Positions 1-9,892 of a stretch of 64,000 nt of DNA are shown here, one piece after another. This DNA comes from Nemertoderma westbladi (taxonomy: Eukaryota > Xenacoelomorpha > Nemertodermatida > Nemertodermatidae): the NCBI GenBank assembly GCA_032718475.1, contig JAUCBJ010002461.1, positions 1-64,000 of the forward strand, read 5' to 3'. How positions within the stretch are numbered: the stretch's first letter is position 1; every line of letters begins with the position of its first letter. Below the pieces are notes generated by a model. It was not told the origin of the DNA. It saw nothing but the letters and a program-made list of their open reading frames with translations, and searched no databases. The translations under genes and the position numbers were made by a program.

Positions 1-140
1 TGAATTACCGGTGTAACAGGAAAATATGCCCCCCCGGGAAATGTGCCCGGGGGGGGCATATTTTCCTAGGAAAAAATGCCCCCCCCGGGCAAATTTCCCT
101 AGGAAAAAATGCCCCCCCTTAGGAAATTATGCCCCCCCTG
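1..140. repeat. GC-rich palindrome cluster, left
   Basis: This is a cluster of short nested palindromes. GCCCCCCCGGGC-type G/C blocks alternate with TTTCCTAGGAAA blocks, each centred on CCTAGG. A second cluster of the same composition lies at about 634-780, so the two bracket roughly 500 bp. No coding potential is visible. The pair could be the ends of a small palindromic element or an expanded microsatellite-like family. Confidence 0.6.
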
Positions 141-189
141 AATTATACAATAAACAAAACTTATTACTATACTAAAACTTACAAAAATT

Positions 190-378
190 ATACAAAACAA
201 TAAACAGTCACTTTACCAAATGAAGGAAAGGAGCAGGTTACAGAGGCAGGCCTTTCTAACCAAAACAATAAACGATCATTTAACTAATTGAGGGAAAGGA
301 GCAGGTTACAGAGGCGGGATTTTCTAACCAAAACAATAAGCAATCACTTTACCAAATCAGGGAAAGGAGCAGGTTACA
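190..378 (+). repeat. Tandem repeat of about 68 bp, 3 copies
   Basis: The motif GGAGCAGGTTACAGA followed by ACCAAAACAATAA recurs about every 68 bp (near 230, 299 and 367). The same two motifs recur in the tail of every macro-unit (for example 8920-8990 and 9370-9435), so the left edge of the window is probably the end of a related, more diverged unit. Confidence 0.6.
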
Positions 379-633
379 GACTTAAAAAAGCTTGGAGCTG
401 CTCGGCGCCCACACAACAACACACACTCGCACTGCTGTTATACCAGTACTTACTACAGTAGCCTACTGACTTAGATACTTCATTATGCTGTTCTACATCC
501 CTTACTGATGCCTTACCTGCTTACCTACCGGCAGACCGGTACCGTACTATTCTTCCAACTATTACAAGTTCTGCAGTTGGTAGATTAAAAGTGGCTACCA
601 GCAGACCGGTATCGTACCAGTTTTCAGACTTTT
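379..633. other. Unassigned spacer
   Basis: No coding region or recognisable element is visible. It is mixed-composition sequence between the small tandem repeat and the second palindrome cluster. It contains a short internal direct repeat, GCAGACCGGTA, near 531 and 602. Confidence 0.4.
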
Positions 634-780
634 GAGGGGGGCTAATTTTCCTGAGGGGAGGCATTATTTCCTAAGGAGAAAATGCCCCCCCGGGCTAAAT
701 TTCCTAGGAAAAATTGCCCGGGGGGACATAATATCCTAGGAAATAATGCCCCGGGGGGCATATTCTAGGGGGGGCTGATT
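634..780. repeat. GC-rich palindrome cluster, right
   Basis: This is the second cluster of CCCCCCGGG and TTTCCTAGGAAA palindromes, matching the one at 1-140. Predicted short ORFs across it are unsupported by any family pattern. Confidence 0.6.
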
Positions 781-1511
781 TCCTTGTGACACCGGTACTG
801 TGAAATACTACAATATGGCAGTACTCTGGTACTGCATACTGCTGTACTGCAGTAATGGCAGGTATGGTGTCGGCGTCGGGTCTGAGTGGTTTGAGTTGAG
901 TAATGTGCACTTTCACATCACGTACCCGTATCGGTACGCGGTACCTACTACTGTACTATGTTCCCTGCTAGTAACACATAACCTTCACACAAAGCTTTTG
1001 GACGTTGAGAACATGTCCACTCCATAAACGTCGCCCATACTGTACCAGATTTCAACGTTCTACATTATACAGTCCCGCTCTCAAAAAGCATTCCTTTGAT
1101 CAAATATTGATCAAACTTTGATCAAATATTGATCAAACTTTGATCAAATATTGATCAAAGTTTGATCAAAATGTGTCCATAGAGTAGCATTGATAGTAGC
1201 ATTGACATTGAAATGACTTTGATGGCATATTGAAATGACCTTTCTGTCTCATATTGAAATGACATTGAAATGATTTCAAGGTAACAGTTTGCATCTCTCT
1301 TCTGCGGCATGCCTTTGTACTTAGATTCCCGCCAAGAACTGGCTTTTGTTAATGGCCAAGCCTCGATGTGATTGACACGGTGGCGGATGGACAGCGATTA
1401 GATTTACAAGGCAGTATTGTGGAAGTGTCAGACTCAGACTGAGTCTTGCAGGGCCTATTATTACACTAACAATAGTTAAGAAAACATCCCTTGGAATATT
1501 TTGAAATTATT
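781..1511. other. Spacer before macro-unit copy 1
   Basis: No gene is recognised. It contains the TGATCA tandem at 1095-1172 and, just after it, several ATTGAAATGAC repeats (about 1205-1275). It ends at the short GAGAGA run that precedes macro-unit copy 1. Confidence 0.4.
1095..1172. repeat. TTTGATCAAA palindromic tandem
   Basis: Seven TGATCA palindromes are spaced 11-12 bp apart, in the alternating form TTTGATCAAATAT and TGATCAAACT. Spacing of about one helical turn puts every palindrome on the same DNA face. No gene adjoins it, and its function is unknown. Confidence 0.75.
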
Positions 1512-2339
1512 AGAGAGAGAGGAATATCCAACTGGCAGTTGTGCTAACATTTGGCTATCAAAAATGGCAGTTGTGGTGACAAAAAAATAGTGGTAACAAG
1601 TTGAGCTGACATTTGATCAGGGACATGTGTCCGACGTTTTGATCGGGTCCCCATGTACTCTTTGTAATGTTAGCACAAGTGCCACTTTGCAATACCTGAA
1701 ATGTGAGGGAAAAAAATCTTGTATCCCTTTAGCGTCCTCTTCTTGAACATTCAAAAATCATTGACTAGAGTTCTGCTAACATGTAATAGTTGTGCTAACA
1801 TCAAACAAATGACACCATCAATATTGATTAAATTTATCTCATGGAATTTATAACACGAGTTGTAGGAACATTAATTGTTTACATGGAGTGAACGGCGATG
1901 CCATTGTTAGAGAAGGCAATATATCGAGCTTGAAGGCGAATATATGTCTGCTGGCCAGACAGTAGTGTAGCTAATGCAATGGATGGGGCAGCCGGACTAC
2001 GGCGATATTGATTTGTGATCTAAATAGGAAGGCCCCTTGCCCCACAAATTCGGGTTCATAATAATTCGGGGTAATGTAAATTTATCTGTGAATATGAAAC
2101 ACTACTGGAGGCAATATTAAGGGTACTCTTTCACTTGCTTCCTTCTCTTGTTTTACGTACAAGGCAAGGGGGACTGGACTCCACACTAACTCCCAGGGAT
2201 GAACACAGTGGATGATCTCATATACATATTATATATTGTGCTGTGCGAGGGCCGTATTTCGATTTTGAATTAATTTTTTGCATTACAAACAAGATTTATT
2301 TATCCTTAATAAAACCAAATAATTTGATGACCATATAGG

Positions 2340-2815
2340 TTTTTTGGGATGCTGATCACGAACATGACACTCAAAAATATCGTTATTACAGTATCCAACC
2401 AAAATTTCGAAGAAATCGAATTTGGCGTTTGAAATTTTACGCTAACTTGTATTTTTCGTCCCACCAGACAAGCACCAAAAATGATTGTTGCGTTACCACA
2501 AATTATTTTTAACGAGTTGTATCGTGATCAGCGACCTTGAAAATCGGTACAGCTTCAGAATTACCAAACCCAAGGCAAAATTTAACAGTTTATAATTTTG
2601 TGCTATTTGTACTTTTCGTTCTGGGGCACCAGAATGGCACGAAAAATGGGTTTGCTTTACCAGAAATATTTGTAACTAGTTTCATCGTGATCAGCGACAT
2701 CGAAAACCCGTATACCTTCAGAATTATCAAACCAAACACAACATTTTTTAGTTTGACATTTTTTTACTTATAATATTTTGAGTTTGCAGCTATTAGTATA
2801 TAGAGTAGTAGTGTA
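2340..2815 (+). repeat. Degenerate ~170-bp repeats (cassette left flank)
   Basis: The landmarks GTGATCAGCGACNTYGAAAA, TTCAGAATTAYCAAACC and CACCARAATGG recur at about 170-bp spacing. They end at TTTGAGTTTGCAGCTAT. A homologous segment with the same ending lies at 5280-5650. The two therefore bracket the array cassette as direct repeats. Confidence 0.65.
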
Positions 2816-3278
2816 GTATATAATCTTTTAACGCTTTTTTATATTTTATTTTACGCTTTTGCATATATCAAGCAATGAGGCGAATGTATGTACGGGAAAT
2901 ACAGCACATATAATGCGATGAATGGAAAAACGGCAGGCGGTGATATGAGTCGTGTTGTTAATATGACCCTCCACCCACACACTTATCCGGAGTTCGCCGA
3001 ATATATAAGAAATATTTAATTACAATTTTAACTAATTATATAATCTCGATTACTGAAAAACAAGTTAAGTGTTTCAAAACAGAAAGACAAGGAAGGGTTG
3101 CACTATATGAATGGAAATATCCGGGCCCAGTTGTACTAGACTCTCAACATCTAATTGTTACAGTGTAGTAGTTAGTAATATATTATTGATATTACCATTA
3201 TACTCAAAAATAATCTGACAGGCAACTATTTTACCAAAAATAAACGCCCTTGTGATCCAATTAATATGAAACACGATT

Positions 3279-4000
3279 TTCCAATGGACTATATAACGGC
3301 ACTTAACTCATTATATAACGACTTTTCTACTGGCTATATAACGATATTCCAACGGACTATATAACGGCACGTAACTCATTATAAAACGACTTTCCTTACT
3401 GGCTATATAACGATATTACAACGGACTATATAACGGCACTTAACTCATTATATAACGACTTTTCTACTGGCTATATAACGATATTCCAACGGACTATATA
3501 ACGGCACGTAACTCATTATAAAACGACTTTCCTTACTGGCTATATAACGATATTACAACGGACTATATAACGGCATTTAACTCATTATATAACGACTTTC
3601 CTACTGGCTATATAACGATATTCCAACGGACTATATAACGGCACGTAACTCATTATAAAACGACTTACCTACTGGCTATATAACGATATTCCAACGGACT
3701 ATATAACGGCACTTAACTCATTATATAACGACTTTCCTACTGGCTATATAACGATATTCCAACGGACTATACAACGGCACTTAACTCATTATATAACGAC
3801 TTTCCTACTGGCTATATAACGATATTCCAACGGACTATATAACGGCACTCAACTCATTATATAACGACTTTCCTACTGGCTATATAACGATATTCCAACG
3901 GACTATATAACGGCACTTAACTCATTATATAACGACTTTACTACTGGCTATATAACGATATTCCAACGGGCTATATAACGGCACTTAACTCATTATATCA
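3279..4000 (+). repeat. 68-bp tandem array, macro-unit copy 1
   Basis: About ten copies of a 68-bp unit built around repeated TATATAACG blocks, separated by GGCACTTAACTCAT and TTTCCTACTGGC. Variants include AAAACGAC for ATAACGAC and GGCACGTAAC for GGCACTTAAC, and these recur in alternating units. That suggests a higher-order 136-bp period in the left half. It is non-coding. Confidence 0.9.
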
Positions 4001-4005
4001 TTACA

Positions 4006-4846
4006 TTGCATTACGTTGCTCATTGTTGCTCGTTCTTGTACTTTATTATTGCTTGTTGTTGCTCATTGTTGCTCGTAGTTGTTCGTTGTTGCTCATTGTT
4101 GCTCGTTCTTGTACTTTATTATTGCTTGTTGTTGCTCATTGTTGCTCATTGTTGCTCGTTGTTGCTCATTGTTGCTCGTTGTTGCTCATTGTTGTTCGTT
4201 GTTGCTCATTGTTGTTCGTTGTTGCTCATTGTTGCTCGTTCTTGTACTTTATTATTGCTCGTTGTTGCTCGTTGTTGCTCATTGTTGTTCGTTGTTGCTC
4301 ATTGTTGTTCGTTGTTGCTCATTGTTGCTCGTTCTTGTACTTTATTATTGCTTGTTATTGCTCATTGTTGCTCGTAGTTGCCTATTGTTGTTCGTTGTTG
4401 CTCATTGTTGTTCGTTGTTGCTCATTGTTGCTCGTTCTTGTACTTTATTATTGCTTGTTGTTGCTCGTTGTTGCTCGTTGTTGCTCATTGTTGTTCTTTG
4501 TTGCTCATTGTTGTTCGTTGTTGCTCATTGTTGCTCGTTCTTGTACTTTATTATTGCTTGTTGTTGCTCATTGTTGCTCGTAGTTGTTCGTTGTTGCTCA
4601 TTGTTGCTCTTTCTTGTACTTTATTATTGCTTGTTATTGCTCATTGCTGCTCATTGTTGTTCGTTGTTGCTCATTGTTGCTCGTTCTTGTACTTTATTAT
4701 TGCTTGTTGTTGCTCATTGTTGCTCGTAGTTGTTCGTTGTTGCTCATTGTTGCTCGTTCTTGTACTTTATTATTGCTTGTTATTGCTCATTGCTGCTCAT
4801 TGTTGCTCATTGTTGCTCGCTGTTGGTCATTGTTGCTCGTTGTGCA
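4006..4846 (+). repeat. (TTGTTGCTCR)n array, macro-unit copy 1
   Basis: A decamer array of TTGTTGCTCA and TTGTTGCTCG, interrupted at intervals by TTCTTGTACTTTATTATTGC. Because 10 is not a multiple of 3, all three forward frames stay open and encode similar Cys/Leu/Val-rich strings (HCCSLLLIVARCCS-like). These long ORFs are products of the repeat, not genes. Confidence 0.92.
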
Positions 4847-5280
4847 TTTTGGCACCTACCAACTATGGGAACAGCTACGGATATAATTACGCGTGATATT
4901 TATAATTTACCTGGAGGTATCAGTCCCCCGCTGCTGCTACCACCTCATATACAATAAATACTAATTCTATAAATTAAATATTAGAAGAGCACGAACTCTT
5001 GTTCTCTTAATCAGCCTAATATTTAGCCTTATTCGTATTTCAGATTTGCCAGGAATGGCTATGGCTAATTAATTAGCTGCGAAGGATAAATACAACTTCG
5101 CAATGTGAGAAAGTCAATTTCAGAATTTTCAGTCAGAAAGGCATAACCTGTCATCTGATAACCATCATCTGATAAAACATCACTTAATTCAATATCAATA
5201 TCGGAAAATGTTTTTCCGTTATGGACTCCTATTTTACCTTTAGCAATAGCAATTAATACTTTCGATACCTGGGATATTTC
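4847..5280. other. Array-to-repeat junction segment
   Basis: About 430 bp with no coding signal. It is conserved between macro-unit copies 1 and 3 (20109-20560) but absent from copy 2, so it belongs to the array cassette. It includes a region around 4985-5040 (AGAAGAGCACGAACT) shared by copies 1 and 3. Confidence 0.6.
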
Positions 5281-5650
5281 TAGTATCCGTATTTATCCGT
5301 CCCACCAGACATAGTTGCGTTAGCACGAATGATTTTTTACGAGTTATATCGTAGTAATCAGCGACTTTGAAAACCAGTATAGATATTTATAACCAAAGTC
5401 AAAATTTAAGACTTTATAATTTTGTGCTACTTGTAGTTTTCGTTTTGGGGCACTTGAATGGCACCAAAATGGGATTTGCACATACCAGAAATATTTATAA
5501 CTAGTGTCATCCTGTTCAGCGACATCGAAAACCCGTATACCTTCAGAATTATCAAACCAAACACAACATTTTTCAGTTTGACATTTTTTACTTATAATAT
5601 TTTGAGTTTGCAGCTATATATATATATATAGAGATGCTATATATAGAGTA
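5281..5650 (+). repeat. Degenerate ~170-bp repeats (cassette right flank)
   Basis: Homologous to 2340-2815: it shares TTTATAATTTTGTGCTA, AATATTTATAACTAGT, GTATACCTTCAGAATTAT and the end TTTGAGTTTGCAGCTATA. A (TA)n run follows. Its counterparts are 11020-11410 in copy 2 and 20550-20800 (shortened) in copy 3. Confidence 0.65.
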
Positions 5651-6535
5651 GACTCATACTTTTTGGACAAAAATACAAAAATTGACAGTGGAAAATGTCA
5701 AAATTGAGAAATTCTTTTGTTTTATATACAGAATCATGAATATCAGATAATGGTCCCCTTAATATTAGAAATCAATTTTAACAATGACGAGCCTTGGAAA
5801 AGCTAAAACAAAGAAAACTTGCGATTCTTTGCCTGCCTCTTATGGTGGAATTTCACAAGATGGGTACGATGCAGTGGGTGAAACAAATTGACGGAAGCCA
5901 TTTCAATAATTAGAAAACCGTGACAGACATCATGGTCATATATCATGATGGTATATGACTTCACTTGACTTTACAACACTTGTTATCAATTTAAATTATT
6001 TGACTTGATATCACTTGGTTTTATGACACTTGACTTGACATCATTGGACTCGACATCACTTCATAATTAATGCCTTGATTGACATCACGTAACTTGATAG
6101 TAGTTTGACTTGGCGCCATACGACTTGACATACTGACTTGACATCACTTGACTTGACAAACTTGACTTGACTTGATAATACTTGTTATATTATCAGCCTG
6201 ATTTGTTGATACAGCTCGTTTCCTGCTTGTTTCATCCTCTATGCAAATTTAGGATGTAGGCCTACCTTATAGACATTTCTTGTTTCGAGATATTATTAAA
6301 ATTTGACTCAAAAATCTTTGAAATTCTCATTACAGTAGTACGGCAATTCAATTACTTTAAGTAGAGGACATATTACATTTCGTTTACTCCTCCTGCATCC
6401 TCCTCCTTTACTCTTTGCTCCAGGGAAAAAGCCATAAAATAATATTTTGTTTTATAATTTATTCACCATTTGTCTTACACGTGAAATTACAGGAAGTTTC
6501 CATCATATTTATAATATACTCTATCAAATTCAAAT
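5651..6535. repeat. TTGACTTGACATCA-rich block, copy 1
   Basis: Non-coding stretch present in all three direct copies. Its core (about 5950-6185) is a degenerate (ACTTGACTTGACATC)n repeat. Downstream is an AT-rich segment running to the 31-bp minisatellite. Short ORFs here are not preserved between copies. Confidence 0.65.
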
Positions 6536-6812
6536 ACTTACCAGAACAGGCAATACATATTTAAATACTTGCCAAAACAGGCAAGGTGTATTTATATACT
6601 TGCCAAAACAGGCAAGGCATACTTACATACTTGCCAAAACAGGCAAGGTATATTTATATACTTGCCAAAACAGGCAAGGTGTATTTATATACTTGCCAAA
6701 ACAGGCAAGGCATACTTACATACTTGCCAAAACAGGCAAGGCATACTTACATACTTGCCAAAACAGGCAAGGTATATTTATATACTTGCCAAAACAGGCA
6801 AGGTATATATAT
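6536..6812 (+). repeat. 31-bp hairpin minisatellite, copy 1
   Basis: About nine copies of a 31-bp unit. Each contains TTGCCAAAACAGGCAA, a 5-bp stem (TTGCC/GGCAA) with an AAAACA loop, followed by a TATA-rich spacer. Since 31 leaves remainder 1 on division by 3, every forward frame is open and encodes a phase-shifted version of one 31-residue peptide. I treat the ORFs as non-genic. Confidence 0.92.
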
Positions 6813-8190
6813 TCAGCCAAATGGAGAAGTATTGGTTTCGTACTGTAGACTATTATAGTCTTCGTGGTTGGAACCTCTCTGCATCGTATTAAATTGAATT
6901 AAGATAGTTTATTATTTTGTAAGTAATATTGTGGTTTATGAATAATTTGACTGTTGACCGTTAGTTACGTAATATAGTGTTTATTGAAGTTTATTTATAG
7001 TTAAGTTTTACGCAGACGGGATCCCGAGAGTGATAATCCCGGTCCCGATGCCGGAAATCCCGCAAATTTGCGCTAACCAATTTACCCGAGTAAGACAGTA
7101 AGAGTAGGACACGAGTCCAGTTTGCCCTTATCCGAGGCGCATCCCATTGCGTTCGTGGGTCACGCATCAAATGGAGAAGTGGGCTTGGACTGGAAGATGG
7201 TGCTGGGCTGCCATAAGGCCAGACAGGATAGGAACGTCATATGCAGCAACTAGCTAATTAATCTAATCGCCTCTTCTGTACTTAACTCTATTTTACAATT
7301 TTTAACTGATATTTGTGCTGTGTGGTGGGTTTCTCTATAGTTCTCTACCACTCTACCTATTAATTATCAGTAAATGTTTGTCTCTTTATACTTTTAATGA
7401 ATAGGGTACTATACCATTAATAGTGCCGGTGTGTCGATTTTTGTATTAAATGTTCCAGAATTTTTAGCACCACCCATGAAACTTTCTACTTTTTTATATT
7501 TTATTCATCAAGACATGATTGGAGCAAAAAAATTGTTTTCATGTATTGGGTAACATCCTTTGTTAAAGGTAATAATATTTAGTATTAAATAAATAATTGA
7601 ATAGCATTTATATTAAAAGCCACCCATTTACCCGAGTAAACAATCTAATTAAAATTATAACATTATTATTACTAACGAGGTGTATTCTTAGAAGTAATAC
7701 TATATTACAGAAAGGTGAAAGTTCTTCCTAATAAAATTACAGTTTATTAAATATGAGAAATAAATGTATATTATTATTAAGAATCAGTGCATTAAGCGAT
7801 ATCGAAAGGGGTACATAGATTACACTTTGATTGTTTATTCCTATATGAACAGTGTGAGACTTGATTTGTTTTTGCTGGACTATATGCATGCAATATAAGC
7901 AGCCAGAAATTTGTATAGCAAATTATATTTATATTATATTTAATATATTTTAAGCAATATGCTCTTATGTTTATCACAACATTACAATCTTCATGTTTAC
8001 GAATATGGTAACGAAATTCTCGAGAACCTACTCAAACTATTATTAAATTTTAAGAAAGTAAGTGCAGCTCTTTGTGCACCAAAGATAAATTACGTAAATT
8101 TTTACTTCCAAGAAAGTATATTTGATCGTACCAAGGTTTATTTTGTTGTTATATATAAAGAGGATAACCATATTATTACTTATCCTACCC
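6813..8190 (+). other. Macro-unit downstream block with GC-richer island
   Basis: Conserved non-coding block. The island at about 7015-7250 is richer in G/C than its surroundings and starts with an ACGGGATCCCG palindrome. It recurs at 12875-13115, 22570-22805 and, inverted, at 63230-63470. A 96-codon frame at 7959-8249 is open here but is shifted in copy 2, has a stop in copy 3 and is split by a TIR element in copy 4, so I do not call it a gene. Confidence 0.55.
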
Positions 8191-8740
8191 TCAAAGGCAG
8201 CACACTGCCGCCTTTAACCATTTTCGAAATTTATAAATCTTTCATTTGAACTCCGGGGGCACACTGCAGCCTTAATCATTTGAAACATAATTATTGGCTA
8301 AATTGAAATTAATTTGCATAAACTATGTAATTTAAAATTAATCAAACCAATAGGAATCCCTTCAAGCAATAAATTAATTTTTCTAGACCAGTTTTTCCTG
8401 CACAACACGAATATGAACTCCATTTATCCGCCCCAATAGATATAAGAAAGTTATAAGAGGTTTTAAATAGCTGTCGCCCTGGGAGTCAGGATAATATATG
8501 TAAAGGCGGCACTCTGCCGCCATGAGGGTTAGGTTATAATTACATAAAGGCGAAACACTGCTACCCTGGGGATCAGGATAATATTATATATATGTAAAGG
8601 TGGCACTTTGCTGCCATGGGGGTTAAGTTATAATTACAGTATTTAAAGGCGGCATTATGAGCATTGTCATGAATTATGAACACGAGTACGTGTCGTGACA
8701 ATACGTGTGATGAACTCGTACCGTGTTGGTACGCAAAGTG
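8191..8740 (+). repeat. GGCGGCA hairpin series, macro-unit tail
   Basis: Four or more short inverted repeats of the type AAAGGCGGCA-CAC-TGCCGCCTTT occur within about 470 bp (near 8191, 8500, 8555 and 8600). The first is perfect in copies 2 (14305-14327) and 3 (23740-23762). A dyad-rich stretch around ACGAGTACGTGT follows (8680-8740). Compact stems with three-base loops could form in DNA or RNA. Confidence 0.6.
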
Positions 8741-9892
8741 TTAAAGGCAAATAGGTCTATGATACAGTTGCTGAAGTTAATGACGTTGTAGCAGGACGAT
8801 CTAGCTGGTTTTCTGCTCTTGTATCTGGGTCAGTACAAAACGAAGACCAAGGACGTACAAAACTAAGAGGTAAAGTAGCGTTAGGTCCCAAAGAGCGTTA
8901 GGTCTCATTGGCATTTAAAGGAGCAGGTTAGTAAAGTAGCAGGTTACATAGTCATAGTTGGGGGAACCAAAACAATAAACGAAAGTTATCACATGTGTTT
9001 CGTACAGGTCTTAAGTTTTTGGGTCTTGTGTATTTGTTTTGTACTCACCCTTTTGTAATTATTATTGCACGCTTGTAGCAAATTCTTATTACCAATCTGT
9101 TGTTCTATGTACTAATACCGTTGTGGACACCCAAGAGTCTATAGATCGGATTAGAGACCAAGTTTATTTTGCAAATTTTTTGACAATAATGCATTAGGTG
9201 CTACGAGATGGGGGAGGCATGATTATACGAGATAGGGTGTTAAAAGATTGGATGTTACGATATGGAATAAAACGAAATATTACAATAATCCTTTTCTTCT
9301 ATTTCGTGAAGCAATGATTCAAATTTCGCGATCGATTCAAATCTCGCGATTCAAATTGCGAGTTAGTAAAGGAGCAGGTTAGCAAAGGAGCAGGTTTCAG
9401 AGGAGTATTGGGGGAACCAAAACAATAAACGTTATTGTTTCGCAGGCTAAGAATACCCACTGGCTAGGAATACTCGCATGCTAAGAATTCCTGAGACCGT
9501 ACATTTACAAAGAAATTGAGCCTGGAAATTGCTTTATCGACCACCTTATAATAAAAATATAATAAAAATAATTTCCCATTCATCATTCATATAATTTGTT
9601 CAACAACTTATACAATTAAAAATTAGTGATATTCGATGTTTCATTAAAAGCACTATAATATAACATCGCGATCATAAATATTCAATTTGTCATTCCCCTC
9701 AATTATACACGATATATGATGTTTCCGGACACCAAGTTGTGCCTACAGTCAAAGAAACTTAATATCAATAAATAACCAAAGACGAAAAAGCAATATCACA
9801 CTCCCTCACATTACCCTCACATTATACACCACACCCCCTAGTGGTAGCACAGGAATTGATGTCACCACAATTTTCAAATAATCAGTCCCACT
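8741..9892 (+). other. Macro-unit terminal block
   Basis: Contains repeated GGAGCAGGTTA and CCAAAACAATAAACG motifs, including the hairpin AAACAATAA-ACG-TTATTGTTT at about 9420-9442. It ends with a run holding TAGCACAGGAATTG and TGTCACCACAA, which are inverted versions of the motifs at the unit's head. A frame around DTQESIDRIRDQVYFANF is partly open in each copy but has a different stop in copies 1 and 3. Confidence 0.6.

Larger units (their letters stand above)
1512..9892 (+). repeat. Macro-repeat unit, copy 1 (about 8.4 kb)
   Basis: This is the first of three direct copies of a large unit. It begins after a short GA run and ends just before the next copy's start GGCAGTTGTGCTAAC at 9895. 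Blocks in order are: motif-rich head (1530-1800); degenerate repeats of about 170 bp (2340-2815); a 68-bp array; a (TTGTTGCTCR)n array; a second set of 170-bp-type repeats (5280-5650); a TTGACTTGACATCA stretch; a 31-bp minisatellite; a GC-richer island (about 7015-7250); and a hairpin-rich tail. Long stretches align by eye with 9893-16983 and 16984-24845, differing by scattered substitutions and indels. I see no conserved protein domain. Whether it is a macrosatellite, a non-autonomous transposon or a segmental duplication is open. Confidence 0.9.

Noticed and set aside
4023-4729. Cys/Leu-rich ORFs as secreted or membrane proteins
   Set aside because: They are translations of a decamer array in every frame with no proper start context.
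6536-6812. CRISPR array
   Set aside because: The 31-bp units are contiguous with no unique spacers, and the context is eukaryotic.
7959-8249. 96-codon conserved ORF in macro-units
   Set aside because: Frameshifted in copy 2, stopped in copy 3 and split by a TIR element in copy 4.
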